Positions 8,675 to 17,147 of a stretch of 64,000 bases of DNA are shown here, piece after piece. Position numbers and translations under genes: made by a program. Position 1 is the stretch's first letter. Every line of letters begins with the position of its first letter. This DNA is from Glycocaulis abyssi. GTDB lineage: Bacteria > Pseudomonadota > Alphaproteobacteria > Caulobacterales > Maricaulaceae. The notes below the pieces were generated by a model that ran no database searches, had not been told where the DNA came from, and was given only the letters and a program-made list of their open reading frames with translations. Where the stretch lies: contig NZ_CP163421.1 of assembly GCF_041429775.1 (NCBI RefSeq), positions 2,443,001 through 2,507,000 of the forward strand, read 5' to 3'.

Positions 8675-9118
8675 CTATAGCCTGCACGACATAATCAGCG
8701 CATCCGAGCCATCGCGATAATAGCGCGCGCGGTGTCCCGCTTCACCCCAGCCAGTGGAGCGGTAAAGCGCGATAGCCGCGACATTGGTCACCGAGACTTC
8801 GAGGAATGCGCTGGCCGCGCCGCGCCGCCGCGCCGCTTCCAGTCCGACTTTGACCAGCGCCCGGCCAGCACCCGCCCGGCGCGCCGATGGCAGGACGGCC
8901 AGGGTGAGCATCTCTGCCTCATCGGCTATCGTGCGCATCAGGATGAAGCCCAGCGGCGTGCCGCCTCTGGCCGCCAGCAGCGCGTCCATGCCCGGCCCCG
9001 CCAGCAGGGTGGCAAAGGCGGCTCCATTCCAGACCTCCCCGCCATCAAAGGCTTTCGCGTGCAGGGCGGCGAGCAGCTCGCTGCTCTCGGGCCCGGCCGC
9101 AAGGATGTCCACGCTCAC
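8675..9118 (-). CDS. rimI: Ribosomal-protein-alanine N-acetyltransferase-like GNAT
   Basis: A 147-aa GNAT-fold acetyltransferase. The acetyl-CoA binding motif is PSARRAGAGRALVKVGLEAA, followed by ASAFLEVSVTNVAAIALYRSTGW, a typical RimI core. The frame stays open upstream to 9244, but GTG at 9116-9118 overlapping the tsaB stop (GTGA) gives a normal-length protein and is the likely start. The pairing with tsaB is a widespread arrangement. Modification of ribosomal protein S18 is known for E. coli RimI; alphaproteobacterial members may have broader targets. Confidence 0.88.
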   Translation of the reverse strand: MSVDILAAGPESSELLAALHAKAFDGGEVWNGAAFATLLAGPGMDALLAARGGTPLGFILMRTIADEAEMLTLAVLPSARRAGAGRALVKVGLEAARRRGAASAFLEVSVTNVAAIALYRSTGWGEAGHRARYYRDGSDALIMSCRL

Positions 9119-9771
9119 GGGATGATGCCGCCCGGCAGCGCCGCATCCGGCGGGCGGGCATAATGCGGGCTGGGCAAGGGCGTGTTGCCGTCTGCTTCTC
9201 GCGTCAGCGCCAGCAGCGCCATAAGAGGTGGATGATCCACCCATGGCGAGGCCGGGTCGAGAAGATGTGCGCCAGACCCGGCAAGGTGGGTTGCGCCGCT
9301 GGCGGCAAGGGCTTCAAGGGCGGTGCTCACATCGCTGCGCACCGGCTCGCCCCGCGCAGCGCCGTGGCTGAACACCTGCCAGACCAGCTCGCCGCGCCTC
9401 GCGTCATGGACGGCGAACACCGCCGCGCGGCCTTCAGGGTCGGCTTCGTGTGCCATCGCCGCCAGGCTGGAAATGCCAACTGCCTGCGCGCCGCTCGCCA
9501 GTGCCAGCCCGCGGGCAAAGGCGGTGCCAGCGCGCGTGCCGGCAAAACTGCCCGGCCCCGTCGCTACACCAATGCGCCAGAGTTCGCCCGGCACCATGCC
9601 AGCTTCATCAAGCAACTCACCCACCAGCGGCGCGAGCCGTTCGGCCTGTCCGCGCTCCATCGCCTCGTCGCGCTGGATGATCTGGCCATCGGCCAGTTGC
9701 AGTGCAGCCGCGCACCATCGCCCGGTCGTGTCGATGACCAGAACCGGGCGGGAGGCGGTATCGTTTGCCAT
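9115..9771 (-). CDS. tsaB: tRNA threonylcarbamoyladenosine protein TsaB
   Basis: The ASKHA-fold partner of TsaD in making t6A at position 37 of ANN-decoding tRNAs. The 218-aa product has the N-terminal VLVIDTTG motif, the family hallmark TGPGSFAGTRAGTAFARGLA (about residues 72-91), and the short C-terminus usual for TsaB rather than TsaD. It lies 7 bp after the nitroreductase gene and overlaps rimI by 4 nt, so the three form a minus-strand operon. Confidence 0.94.
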   Translation of the reverse strand: MANDTASRPVLVIDTTGRWCAAALQLADGQIIQRDEAMERGQAERLAPLVGELLDEAGMVPGELWRIGVATGPGSFAGTRAGTAFARGLALASGAQAVGISSLAAMAHEADPEGRAAVFAVHDARRGELVWQVFSHGAARGEPVRSDVSTALEALAASGATHLAGSGAHLLDPASPWVDHPPLMALLALTREADGNTPLPSPHYARPPDAALPGGIIP

Positions 9772-9778
9772 GAAGGGC

Positions 9779-10405
9779 CTATTTCAGAATGCGCGCAGCC
9801 TCGTCAAAGGAGAGGCGCGGCAGGCGCGGGAAGAGCTTTTCCTCCGTTCCATAGCCGATATTGACCAGGAAGTTCGAGCGCCAGTGCTTCATTTTCGGGT
9901 CGGACGCGAAAAACTCCTCATCCACCTTGGCATTGTCAAACCCGCTCATCGGGCCGCAATCAAGGCCGAGCGCGCGGGCAGCAAGGATCAGATACGCGCC
10001 CTGCAGCGTGCCATTGCGCACGCCATTGGCCTTGCGCGCATCGTCGGAGGCAAACCATTCCTTGGCACCGGGATCATGCGGGAAGAGCTCCGGCACTTTC
10101 TGGTGAAATTCCCAGTCCCACGCCACGATGGCCGTGACCGGCGCACTCATCGTCTTGTCGACATTGGACGGGATCAGGAAGGGTTTGAGCCGTTCCCTGG
10201 CCGCGCCTTTCAGGAAGACAAAGCGCGCGGGTGAGTTATTGGCGCTGGTCGGGCCGTATTTGAGAAGGTCATAGAGCGCCTGGATCGTCGTGTCCGACAC
10301 ATCCTTGTCTTCCCATGTGTAGAAGGTGCGCGCGCCGCGGAAAATCTGATCCAGCGCGTGGTCGGGCAGGGTTTTGTGGCGGTCGGCAAGGGCAAGCTCG
10401 CTCAT
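9779..10405 (-). CDS. Nitroreductase-family oxidoreductase, RutE/HadB-like
   Basis: A 208-aa FMN-dependent nitroreductase fold protein. FMN contacts are suggested by RGARTFYTW near the N-terminus, [16 protein letters not shown] (residues about 50-65) and the [22 protein letters not shown] segment (about 135-157). The last of these is characteristic of the RutE branch, which reduces malonic semialdehyde in the pyrimidine-degradation pathway. No other rut genes are nearby, so a generic NAD(P)H nitroreductase role is equally possible. It is first in the operon with tsaB and rimI. Confidence 0.88.
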   Translation of the reverse strand: MSELALADRHKTLPDHALDQIFRGARTFYTWEDKDVSDTTIQALYDLLKYGPTSANNSPARFVFLKGAARERLKPFLIPSNVDKTMSAPVTAIVAWDWEFHQKVPELFPHDPGAKEWFASDDARKANGVRNGTLQGAYLILAARALGLDCGPMSGFDNAKVDEEFFASDPKMKHWRSNFLVNIGYGTEEKLFPRLPRLSFDEAARILK

Positions 10406-10571
10406 GGCAGGGCTCCTCTTGAGATGTGCGCCAGTCTTGAACCGGCAGGAAGGGCTTGGTCACGAGATAAGCCACCAGCTTCGCACTGGCCATGGCCATG
10501 CTGGAAAAACCGCTCTTCCCCGAAATAGTTTTTCCTGATGCTCCGCACATCCGTGCGTCGCTGCGGGCAAT

Positions 10572-10720
10572 CCCCGATCTAGCCGGGGACAGGCAGTGCC
10601 CGGCGGCCGGTCGGCCTTGCAGGCCGCTTTGCGGCCTGAAAAGCGCGACTGCGCGCCCGCGACTGCCTGCCCCCGGCCCCGATCGGGGGTCGCGGAACAT
10701 CGCAACGCGGATGCGTTGCG
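10572..10720. repeat. Large imperfect palindrome (REP-like intergenic element)
   Basis: In the 331-bp gene-free gap 10406-10736, arms of 26-27 nt at 10572-10597 and 10662-10688 are near-perfect reverse complements (core CAGGCAGT against ACTGCCTG, flanked by CCCCGATC against GATCGGGG). The space between holds a second stem, AGGCCGC-ttt-GCGGCCT (10621-10637). A third hairpin, CGCAACGC-ggat-GCGTTGCG, follows at 10701-10720. There is no T-run on the right side for a classic terminator. It resembles the palindromic intergenic repeats scattered in alphaproteobacterial genomes; copy number cannot be judged here. Nothing else is seen in the rest of the gap. Confidence 0.65.
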
Positions 10721-10736
10721 GAACTAAAAAACCCCC

Positions 10737-11297
10737 TTAAACCACCGCCTCGACGCCCAGAACCTCCGGCACATAGTGCTTCAAGAGGTTCTCGATCCCG
10801 CTTTTCAGCGTCATGGTCGAGGACGGGCAGCCCGCGCACGCGCCGCGCATATGCAGGCTGACAATGCCGGTCTTTTCGTCATAGGCGTGGAACACGATAT
10901 CGCCGCCATCCTGCGCGACGGCCGGGCGCACGCGAGTATCGATGACCTCGCGGATTTCCTTCACGATGGCCGCTGTCTCGCCCTCATAGACGGTTTCGGC
11001 CTCTTCGCCGGAGCCGGAGAAAAGCGGCTTTCCCGATTGCAGCACATCCATGATCGCGCCCAGCACCGCAGGCTTGATATGGACCCATTCGACGCCCTCG
11101 CCCTTGGTCACCGAGACGAAATCGGACCCGGCAAACACGCGCACCACGCCTTCAACCGCGAACAGTTCGCGCGCCAGCAGCGAGGATTGCGCGTCTTCGG
11201 GCGTTGCAAAATCACGCGGGGTCTCCGGCGCAATCTCCTGTCCGGGCAGGAATTTCAGCGTATCGGGATTGGGAGTGGTTTCGGTCTGGATGAACAT
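10737..11297 (-). CDS. nfuA: NfuA-type iron-sulfur cluster carrier
   Basis: A 186-aa Fe-S scaffold/carrier protein. The N-terminal Nfu_N domain (residues 1-90, starting MFIQTETTPNPDTLKFLPG) is followed by a NifU-like C-terminal domain with the cluster-binding CAGC pair in HMRGACAGCPSSTMTLKSG (about 150-168). This is the mitochondrial NFU1/alphaproteobacterial architecture. It delivers clusters to targets such as lipoate synthase and aconitase in related organisms. Transcribed alone or after the universal stress gene, which lies 108 bp upstream. Confidence 0.94.
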   Translation of the reverse strand: MFIQTETTPNPDTLKFLPGQEIAPETPRDFATPEDAQSSLLARELFAVEGVVRVFAGSDFVSVTKGEGVEWVHIKPAVLGAIMDVLQSGKPLFSGSGEEAETVYEGETAAIVKEIREVIDTRVRPAVAQDGGDIVFHAYDEKTGIVSLHMRGACAGCPSSTMTLKSGIENLLKHYVPEVLGVEAVV

Positions 11298-11362
11298 GAC
11301 GGGTCGGGCCTTTGTCGAAAGCCGGGGCAGGGCTGTGCCGGGTTCAGCCCCTCACTTGGCCC

Positions 11363-11400
11363 TGAACGCGTCCGCGTTCAACCCTGCAGGCATCAGGGTT
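11363..11400. repeat. Two adjacent hairpins between usp and nfuA
   Basis: TGAACGCG-tc-CGCGTTCA (11363-11380) is followed by AACCCTG-7 nt-CAGGGTT (11380-11400). They sit just after the stress-protein stop. The stems are strong but lack a U tract, so this may be a Rho-assisted stop or a repeat similar in style to the one at 10701-10720. Confidence 0.45.
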
Positions 11401-11405
11401 ACCGG

Positions 11406-11879
11406 TCAGGTAAGCGCCTTTATCGTCTCCTCGGAGAGATCGCCCGGTACCACGGTTACGGGGATGGCGCGCTCGCCAAACAGGCCGCGCCCGCGCGATA
11501 GCGAGGTGACAAGCGGGCCGGGGCCATCACCCTTGACGGCAGAACCGAGTACGAGGATGGAAATGCTCTCATCCTCTTCGATCAGCTTGCGGATGCAGTG
11601 TATGGCCTCGCCTTCGCGCACCAGCAGCTCGGGCCGTTCACCGGTGACGCCTTCAATGTCCTCGGCCAGGCTTTCCAGCGCTGCTTCGGCCTCTTCCATC
11701 GCTTCGCGCCGCATGGTCTCGCCCACGCCCAGCCAAGGCTCGACGCTCGTGGGCTCGATCACGGCCAGCACGGCCACCTTGCCGCCTGTATTGTTTGCCC
11801 GGTGCGCGGCATAGCGGGCGGCGGCGGCGGACTCTTCGCTGCCATCACCGATCAGAAGGAATTTTCTCGTGTTCGCCAT
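11406..11879 (-). CDS. Universal stress protein, UspA family
   Basis: A 157-aa single-domain Usp. It begins KFLLIGDGSEESAAAARYA, the typical first strand and loop, with VAVLAVIEP for strand two. The C-terminal half has SILVLGSAVKGDGPGPLVTS, in the place of the ATP-binding G-2x-G-9x-G(S/T) signature but with altered glycine spacing, so ATP binding is uncertain. It acts in the cytoplasm, with no known enzymatic step. Neighbour of nfuA on the same strand. Confidence 0.88.
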   Translation of the reverse strand: MANTRKFLLIGDGSEESAAAARYAAHRANNTGGKVAVLAVIEPTSVEPWLGVGETMRREAMEEAEAALESLAEDIEGVTGERPELLVREGEAIHCIRKLIEEDESISILVLGSAVKGDGPGPLVTSLSRGRGLFGERAIPVTVVPGDLSEETIKALT

Positions 11880-11934
11880 GGTTCGACCGTGACGCTTTCT
11901 TGACGCGGCGGCAAGAGGGCGTCATCTGCCTTGC

Positions 11935-12522
11935 ATGACCCGCTCACGCAAAACCTCTGCAACCGCCTCAAAACCGCTCGACCGGCTGGACGATTGCCGC
12001 TCCGCCGCCTCGCCCGTGCGCCAGATCACGCTCTGGCCCGACCGGCTGGAGGAAACGGCGGAAGGTGCCCTGGTGCGCCGTATCGCCATCGAGGCGGTAG
12101 ATGAGGTGCGCCTGAGCGTGGAGCCATCAGGCATTGGCGCGAAAGACCCTGCCCAGATCATCTGCCGGGTCAGCGCCGGGGCGAAGACGATCAGTTTCTC
12201 CTCCCTGCGCTCCACCGGCATCCTCAAATGGGAAAATCAGGCGGACCGCTTCGCCCTGTTTCTGCGGGCGCTTCATGGCGCGCTGAAAGACCGTGACGGC
12301 GTCTCCCATGTCGAGGGCGCGCCGCTCAAAGCGCGGCTGAAAGCCTTCTTGCCCGCGCTTGGTGTGGGCATTGCGGGCATGGTGCTGGCGGGCTGGGCGT
12401 TTACCGCAGGCCAGATCATTATCGGCCTGATCGGCCTCGTCCTCGCGGTCACGGGCGGCTATTCGGCCTGGATTTTCCGTCCTACGTCCGACAAGCCCTA
12501 TGATCCGGCGAAGTTCGGCTAG
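11935..12522 (+). CDS. Hypothetical membrane protein, PH-like domain plus two helices
   Basis: A 195-aa protein. Residues about 30-110 read like a small beta-rich PH/GRAM-like domain (ITLWPDRLEETAEGALVRRI, then IICRVSAGAKTISFSS). Two membrane helices follow at about 142-162 and 164-182 (FLPALGVGIAGMVLAGWAF and IIIGLIGLVLAVTGGYSAW), leaving a short cytoplasmic tail. Function unknown. Its stop overlaps by 4 bp with the stop of the convergent ATP-grasp gene. The N-terminal 20 residues are basic and Ser/Thr-rich. Coding likelihood is good because GC bias and length fit the neighbours. Confidence 0.75.
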   Translation: MTRSRKTSATASKPLDRLDDCRSAASPVRQITLWPDRLEETAEGALVRRIAIEAVDEVRLSVEPSGIGAKDPAQIICRVSAGAKTISFSSLRSTGILKWENQADRFALFLRALHGALKDRDGVSHVEGAPLKARLKAFLPALGVGIAGMVLAGWAFTAGQIIIGLIGLVLAVTGGYSAWIFRPTSDKPYDPAKFG

Positions 12523-13415
12523 CCCAGAAGGGTCTTGAGACCCGCCGCAAACAACGGCCCGCACTGGTCTGCATTGGCCGGATAGTAGAAGGGCTCGATC
12601 AGCTCGATCTCCATCAGCTTGAGATCGCCTTCCGGCCCGCGCACCATGTCGATGCGCGCATAGAGCAGCGCCTCCACCCCGCAATGGGTGCAGGCGGCAT
12701 CAAGGCACTGGCGGGCAAGGGCAATGTCGGCAGGCGAGGGCGCGTAGGGCGTGTCCACCCCGCCATACATGCCCTGAATGCGGTAATCGCCCTTGGCCGC
12801 CCGCTTGATGACCGCGTGGGAAAACTCACCGCCAAAGAAGAGCAGCGAATATTCGCCCTCCTCCTGAATGGCGGGCAGGAAAGCCTGGATCATGGCCCGG
12901 CCGGGCGGCAAGGCTTCTGCTGGCGGCAAGGCTTCGCCGCGCCTCACCCGCGCCTGACGCCATGCGCCCGCGCCCACGACTGGCTTGACCACCAGATCAT
13001 CGCTGGAGAGCGTGTCGAAAGCCTGCGCAATGGTCTGCGGCGTGGCCAGATCGGTCCAGACCGTCTCGATCACGGGTGCGCCAAGCGCTGCCAGATCGCG
13101 CAAATAGGTCTTGTCCATGTTCCAGCGCACGACATTGAGCGGGTTGAGCAGCGGGCCTGCTGCGCTGGCCCGTGACAGCACCTGAAGGAAGCGCTCGGTC
13201 TTGTCCCAATAGTCCCAGGTCGGGCCGACCACCACACCGGCATAGGCTTCCGGATCAAATCCTTCGTCCCAGACGACCGGCTCCAGCGCGAAACCGGCAT
13301 CCCGGCAGGGCGCATCAATGGCGGCAAACTGCTCGGTAAACTCGTGCGCATCGCTGCGGGCCTCGAGCCGGTGCGCGAGTACGTTCGCCGAGACGAGATA
13401 GGCAATGGCGCGCAT
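12519..13415 (-). CDS. ATP-grasp domain protein
   Basis: A 298-aa protein of the RimK/glutathione-synthetase-like ATP-grasp group that also contains DcsG-type ligases. Signs are the VVVGPTWDYW segment (about 60-70), NPLNVVRWNMDKTYLRDLAALGAP (the usual start of the ATP-grasp fold, about 90-114), DDLVVKPVVGAGAW (a nucleotide-binding lysine strand) and the metal-binding LKLMEIELIEPFYY near the C-terminus. Such enzymes join a carboxylate to an amine or thiol using ATP. The substrate cannot be read from the sequence and no pathway partners are adjacent. Confidence 0.82.
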   Translation of the reverse strand: MRAIAYLVSANVLAHRLEARSDAHEFTEQFAAIDAPCRDAGFALEPVVWDEGFDPEAYAGVVVGPTWDYWDKTERFLQVLSRASAAGPLLNPLNVVRWNMDKTYLRDLAALGAPVIETVWTDLATPQTIAQAFDTLSSDDLVVKPVVGAGAWRQARVRRGEALPPAEALPPGRAMIQAFLPAIQEEGEYSLLFFGGEFSHAVIKRAAKGDYRIQGMYGGVDTPYAPSPADIALARQCLDAACTHCGVEALLYARIDMVRGPEGDLKLMEIELIEPFYYPANADQCGPLFAAGLKTLLG

Positions 13416-13578
13416 GGAATGTCTCGCATCTGTCTGACTGCTGGTCCGGCTCTAGCGTCACCGCATTTTGCGTCAAGGGCCGGGTGGCAGCACCGGCCTG
13501 AATCCGCAGCCGGGCTTGAGTGTGCGCCGTGCAGGCGTTAAGCCCACGCCCGCACCGCAACCACAAGGATTACCACTC

Positions 13579-14589
13579 ATGGCCCCCACCCGCTTCGACG
13601 TGATCGGCGTCGGAAACGCCATCGTTGATGTCATCGCCACCGCCGATGACGCGTTTCTCGGCCAGCACGCCATCGAGAAAGGCGCCATGACGCTGATTGA
13701 CGAGGAGCGGGCGAAAGCCATCTACGCCGCGATGGGTCCGGGTCAGGAAGTTTCCGGCGGATCGGCGGCCAACACGCTGGCAGGTGTGGCGAGCCTTGGC
13801 GGGCGCGGCGGCTATATCGGCAAGGTGGCCGATGACCAGCTCGGCGAGATTTTCGCCCACGATCTGCGCGCGATCGGCGTGGACTATTCAACCGCGCCTC
13901 TTAACGGCGGCCCGGCTACCGCGCGCTGTCTCATCCTCGTCACCCCGGATGCGCAGCGCTCGATGAATACCTTCCTGGGCGCCTCGACCCTGTTTTCGGG
14001 CGAAGATGTGGACGCGGCGCGCATCGCTGATGCGCAGATCACCTATCTGGAGGGTTATCTGTTTGACCGGGACGAGGCGAAGGCCGCCTTCGTGGCCGCG
14101 GCTGAAATTGCCCGCAAGGCGGGCCGCAAGGTCGCTCTCACCCTCTCCGACCCGTTCTGTGTTGACCGTCATCGCGCCAGCTTCCGCCAGCTGATCGCCG
14201 GGCATGTCGATGTGGTGTTTGCCAATGAGGTCGAGCTGAAATCACTCTACCAGAGCGATGATTTTGACGCCGCCCTGTCGCAAATCCGCGCCGAGACGCG
14301 CATCGCCGCCATCACCCGTTCGGAAAAAGGCGCGGTCATCGTGTCTGGAGAGGACAGTGTTGCGGTTCCGGCGGACCCGGTCGAGAAGCTGGTCGATACC
14401 ACCGGTGCAGGCGATCTGTTTGCCGCCGGTTTCCTGCTGGGACTGGCGCGCGGCGCCGATCTGGAAACCTGTGGCCGGCTGGGCGTGCTGGCAGCTGCAG
14501 AAGTGATCTCCCATGTGGGTGCGCGCCCGCTGGTGAGCCTGGCGGAGCTGGCGGCCCGGCGCGGTATCGCGATCCCGTCCGCCGCGTAG
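13579..14589 (+). CDS. PfkB-family carbohydrate kinase (adenosine-kinase-like)
   Basis: A 336-aa sugar/nucleoside kinase. The start ATG at 13579 is chosen for the AAGGA site upstream and because FDVIGVGNAIVDVIA is the normal N-terminus; the frame is open further upstream. The first PfkB signature covers GQEVSGGSAANTLAGVASLGGRGGY, split around residue 55-80. The second has the catalytic DTTGAGDLFAAGFLLGLA (about 272-290), with Asp in GAGD as the base. It resembles the alphaproteobacterial adenosine kinase group, but ribokinase or another sugar kinase is possible. Confidence 0.9.
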   Translation: MAPTRFDVIGVGNAIVDVIATADDAFLGQHAIEKGAMTLIDEERAKAIYAAMGPGQEVSGGSAANTLAGVASLGGRGGYIGKVADDQLGEIFAHDLRAIGVDYSTAPLNGGPATARCLILVTPDAQRSMNTFLGASTLFSGEDVDAARIADAQITYLEGYLFDRDEAKAAFVAAAEIARKAGRKVALTLSDPFCVDRHRASFRQLIAGHVDVVFANEVELKSLYQSDDFDAALSQIRAETRIAAITRSEKGAVIVSGEDSVAVPADPVEKLVDTTGAGDLFAAGFLLGLARGADLETCGRLGVLAAAEVISHVGARPLVSLAELAARRGIAIPSAA

Positions 14590-14645
14590 CGATTACGGCA
14601 AGCCGTTTCAACAGGTTAACAGTATCTATCCGGGTGCTTAACACG

Positions 14646-14667
14646 ATTTTCAGCAAGCTCTGAAAAT
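14646..14667. repeat. Inverted repeat between the PfkB kinase and the GGDEF-EAL gene
   Basis: ATTTTCAG, 6 nt, CTGAAAAT: 8-bp perfect arms in the 145-bp gap. There is no clear U tract, so it could be a weak terminator for the kinase or an operator for the following signalling gene. Confidence 0.35.
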
Positions 14668-14734
14668 CTGCCTCTCCTTGCCGCACCATCCGGTTCGACA
14701 ACCGGAGCCGTGTGGCCTTGTCACGAGAGGACAC

Positions 14735-16831
14735 ATGGCTCCGCTTCGCCACGCCCTGTCACGCATGATGCGCTCGCTCGTGATGAAATTCACGGTGCTG
14801 TGCGCGTTTGTGCTGATTGCCGCAACATCGGTGATGACCGGCATTGGCTATGTGTCCAAGTCTCACGACAACCGGCTCACCGCGCTCGCCCATGCCGAGC
14901 TGATGTCACAGGTGCTGGCATCCAACCTGGCTGAGCAGACCTCCCAGCGTGACGCCCGCCGTCTGACGACCGGGCTGGGCGCGTTCGGGGAGCGCGCCGA
15001 TGTCCAGGGTGCCTATATCGTCGATACGGCCCGCGATGTGCTCGTCAGCGCTGGCAATGTGGCGTTCGCGCCCGGCGAGCGCAGCACCGATGCCCTCGTG
15101 CACGGCGCACTCGGCTCGGTGGATACCCGCACCGAGATTGTCGGCGAGCTGATCCGCGTGGCGCAGCCCGTCATGCATCATGGACGGCTGGCCGGCGCGG
15201 TCGTGATCGATGTGCCGGTTGCAGCGGTGTCGCGCCCGGCTGCCGAGATTTTCCAGCGCCAGATGCTTGTCGGCCTCGTGGCGCTGCTCATTTTCCTGCC
15301 CCTTGTCGCCTATGTCGTGCGCACGGCGCTGGGACCGATCCACAAGCTCACCGAGGCGGCCCGTCTCGCCTCCTCGCGCAAGCTGGACATGCGTATCGAT
15401 GTGCGCACTGGCGACGAGCTGGAAGTGCTGGCAAACGCCTTCAACCGCATGTTTGCGCGTCTCGATGCCTCGATGAAGCGCATCCACCGTCTCGCCTATG
15501 TCGACATGGTCACCGAGCTGCCCAATCGCGAGCGTTTCCGCAAGGAAGTTGAGCGCGTGACACGCCGCGCAGAGGACGATGGCACCGCGGGCGCCGTGCT
15601 GTTTCTGGACCTCGACCGGTTCAAGCGGGTGAACGATTCCCTGGGCCTGGGTGAGGGTGACCGCCTTCTGGAGGCTGTGGCCCGCCGTCTGCGCGAAACG
15701 GCGCGCGGCTGGGATCTGTCTCAGGGCGAGGACGGAGCCGAGCCGTCACTGGTGGCGCGTCTGGGCGGTGACGAGTTCACCATCCTTCTGCCGGCGCTGC
15801 GTGATCCGGCCGATGCGGCTCGCGTGGCCCGCCTGGTGATTGATGCGGTTCGCCGTCCGTTCGAGATTTCCGGCCACCGTGTCTTCCTTGGCGTATCGGT
15901 CGGTGTGGCGGTCTTCCCGCGCGATGGCGGCGACCCTGAAACCCTGCTGCGCCACGCCGACCTTGCCATGGCCTCGGCCAAGTGCGCGGGCGGCAACGCG
16001 TTTGAGTTCTTTGAATCCAGCATGAACCAGACCGCTTTCGAGCGCCTGGTGCTGGAAGGCGAGCTGCGCGAGGCGGTGCGCGACGATCAGCTGGTTGTCT
16101 TCTACCAGCCGAAAATCTCCATCAAGGACGGCTCGATTGCCGGTGTCGAAGCGCTCGTGCGCTGGAACCATCCCACGGCCGGCCTCCTGTCTCCGGGTAC
16201 CTTCATCCAGGCGGCTGAGGAATGCGGCCTGATTGGCGAGATTGGTGACTGGGTCATGCGCCGCGCCTGCACCGAAATTGCCGATATGAACCGGCGCGGC
16301 TATGAACTGCCGGTCGCGGTCAATGTGTCGGCTGTCCAGTTCGAGGATGAGGGTTTCGCCGACAGCGTGCTCGACACCTTGCGCGAAACCGGGCTGCCAG
16401 CCTCCCTGCTGGACCTGGAGCTCACCGAGTCGGTGGCCATGCGCCAGCCTGAGCGCGTGCTCGAGCAGATCGAGCCGCTGCGCGCCCGCGGTGTCGGCTT
16501 TGCCATTGACGATTTCGGTACCGGCCATTCCAGCCTGTCCTACCTGACGCGCATGCCGTTCGATGTCTTCAAGATCGACCAGAGCTTTGTGCGTGACATG
16601 TCAAAAGACCCCCACGCGCGCATCGTGGTGGAGACCATTCTGGCCATGGCCAGGGCCCTGAAGCTGCAGACAGTGGCCGAAGGCGTGGAGACCAGCGAGC
16701 AGCTGGCCTTCCTGCGCGAGCAGGGCGCGACCCTGGCGCAGGGCTATCTTTTCGCCCGCCCGATGCCGCTGTGCGACCTTGTCCAGTATGCCGATGACGA
16801 GAAATCCCGGGCGCAGCGCGCCAGCGCCTGA
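14735..16831 (+). CDS. Membrane GGDEF-EAL protein (cyclic-di-GMP turnover)
   Basis: A 698-aa sensor. ATG 14735 is preferred for the AGAGG site just upstream. Order of parts: membrane helix (17-39), periplasmic sensor (about 40-175), second helix (177-197), HAMP linker (about 198-250), GGDEF domain with intact GGDEF (344-348), and EAL domain with EALVRW (from 472), ELTES, DDFGTGHSSL, KIDQSF and AEGVET all present. Both catalytic motifs look competent, so it may make or break cyclic di-GMP. The usual RxxD inhibitory site is absent before GGDEF. It may govern the swarmer/stalked or motile/sessile switch typical of this group; that role is inference. Confidence 0.93.
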   Translation: MAPLRHALSRMMRSLVMKFTVLCAFVLIAATSVMTGIGYVSKSHDNRLTALAHAELMSQVLASNLAEQTSQRDARRLTTGLGAFGERADVQGAYIVDTARDVLVSAGNVAFAPGERSTDALVHGALGSVDTRTEIVGELIRVAQPVMHHGRLAGAVVIDVPVAAVSRPAAEIFQRQMLVGLVALLIFLPLVAYVVRTALGPIHKLTEAARLASSRKLDMRIDVRTGDELEVLANAFNRMFARLDASMKRIHRLAYVDMVTELPNRERFRKEVERVTRRAEDDGTAGAVLFLDLDRFKRVNDSLGLGEGDRLLEAVARRLRETARGWDLSQGEDGAEPSLVARLGGDEFTILLPALRDPADAARVARLVIDAVRRPFEISGHRVFLGVSVGVAVFPRDGGDPETLLRHADLAMASAKCAGGNAFEFFESSMNQTAFERLVLEGELREAVRDDQLVVFYQPKISIKDGSIAGVEALVRWNHPTAGLLSPGTFIQAAEECGLIGEIGDWVMRRACTEIADMNRRGYELPVAVNVSAVQFEDEGFADSVLDTLRETGLPASLLDLELTESVAMRQPERVLEQIEPLRARGVGFAIDDFGTGHSSLSYLTRMPFDVFKIDQSFVRDMSKDPHARIVVETILAMARALKLQTVAEGVETSEQLAFLREQGATLAQGYLFARPMPLCDLVQYADDEKSRAQRASA

Positions 16832-16864
16832 CGGCCTGTACGGCGCGCGGAAAGCTGTGGCGAA

Positions 16865-16892
16865 TTCGCAACGCGCAACACCTTTCTACAAT
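16865..16892 (+). promoter_or_regulatory. Possible promoter for a small RNA
   Basis: TTCGCA (16865-16870) and TACAAT (16887-16892) are 16 nt apart, resembling -35 and -10 boxes. The AT-rich stretch just after is unusual for this GC-rich region. It lies 34 bp after the GGDEF-EAL stop. Confidence 0.35.
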
Positions 16893-16898
16893 TTAATT

Positions 16899-17100
16899 GA
16901 ACAAGCGCCCCTGCTTGTGGCATAAATACACGTGCGGGCCGCAAGCACTCTGACCCGCTCACTCTGGCACGGCGTCGTCCCCCGCAATCCGTCCAGGGTC
17001 AGGCCAGCTCCGGTTGATCCCCTCCCGGCGCAGCATGTGGCAGTCACGCGGTCCCGATCGGCGCCCGATGGTCCCCTCACCATCGGGCGCCATAGTTTTT
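16899..17100 (+). ncRNA. Candidate small RNA gene of about 200 nt
   Basis: Between a promoter-like element (16865-16892) and a very strong terminator (17060-17100), in a 316-bp stretch (16832-17147) that has no convincing protein. An early hairpin, ACAAGC-gcccct-GCTTGT (16901-16918), adds structure. It does not show the conserved core of SRP RNA, RNase P, tmRNA or another RNA I know. The terminator could instead serve read-through from the GGDEF-EAL gene. Confidence 0.35.
17060..17100 (+). terminator. Strong Rho-independent terminator
   Basis: GGCGCCCGATGGT (17060-17072) and ACCATCGGGCGCC (17079-17091) form a perfect 13-bp stem with a 6-nt loop, then ATAG and five T. It is 229 nt beyond the GGDEF-EAL stop and 48 nt before the next gene. 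Confidence 0.85.
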
Positions 17101-17147
17101 GCGGTTCCGCTCTGTTCCGGCGCAGGCCGGCGCGCTAGACAACGCGT

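Noticed and set aside
16980-17060. Signal-recognition-particle RNA
   Set aside because: GGGTCAGGCC and CGCAGCA resemble parts of the 4.5S RNA core, but the CCGGAAGG apical loop and the required pairing are absent.
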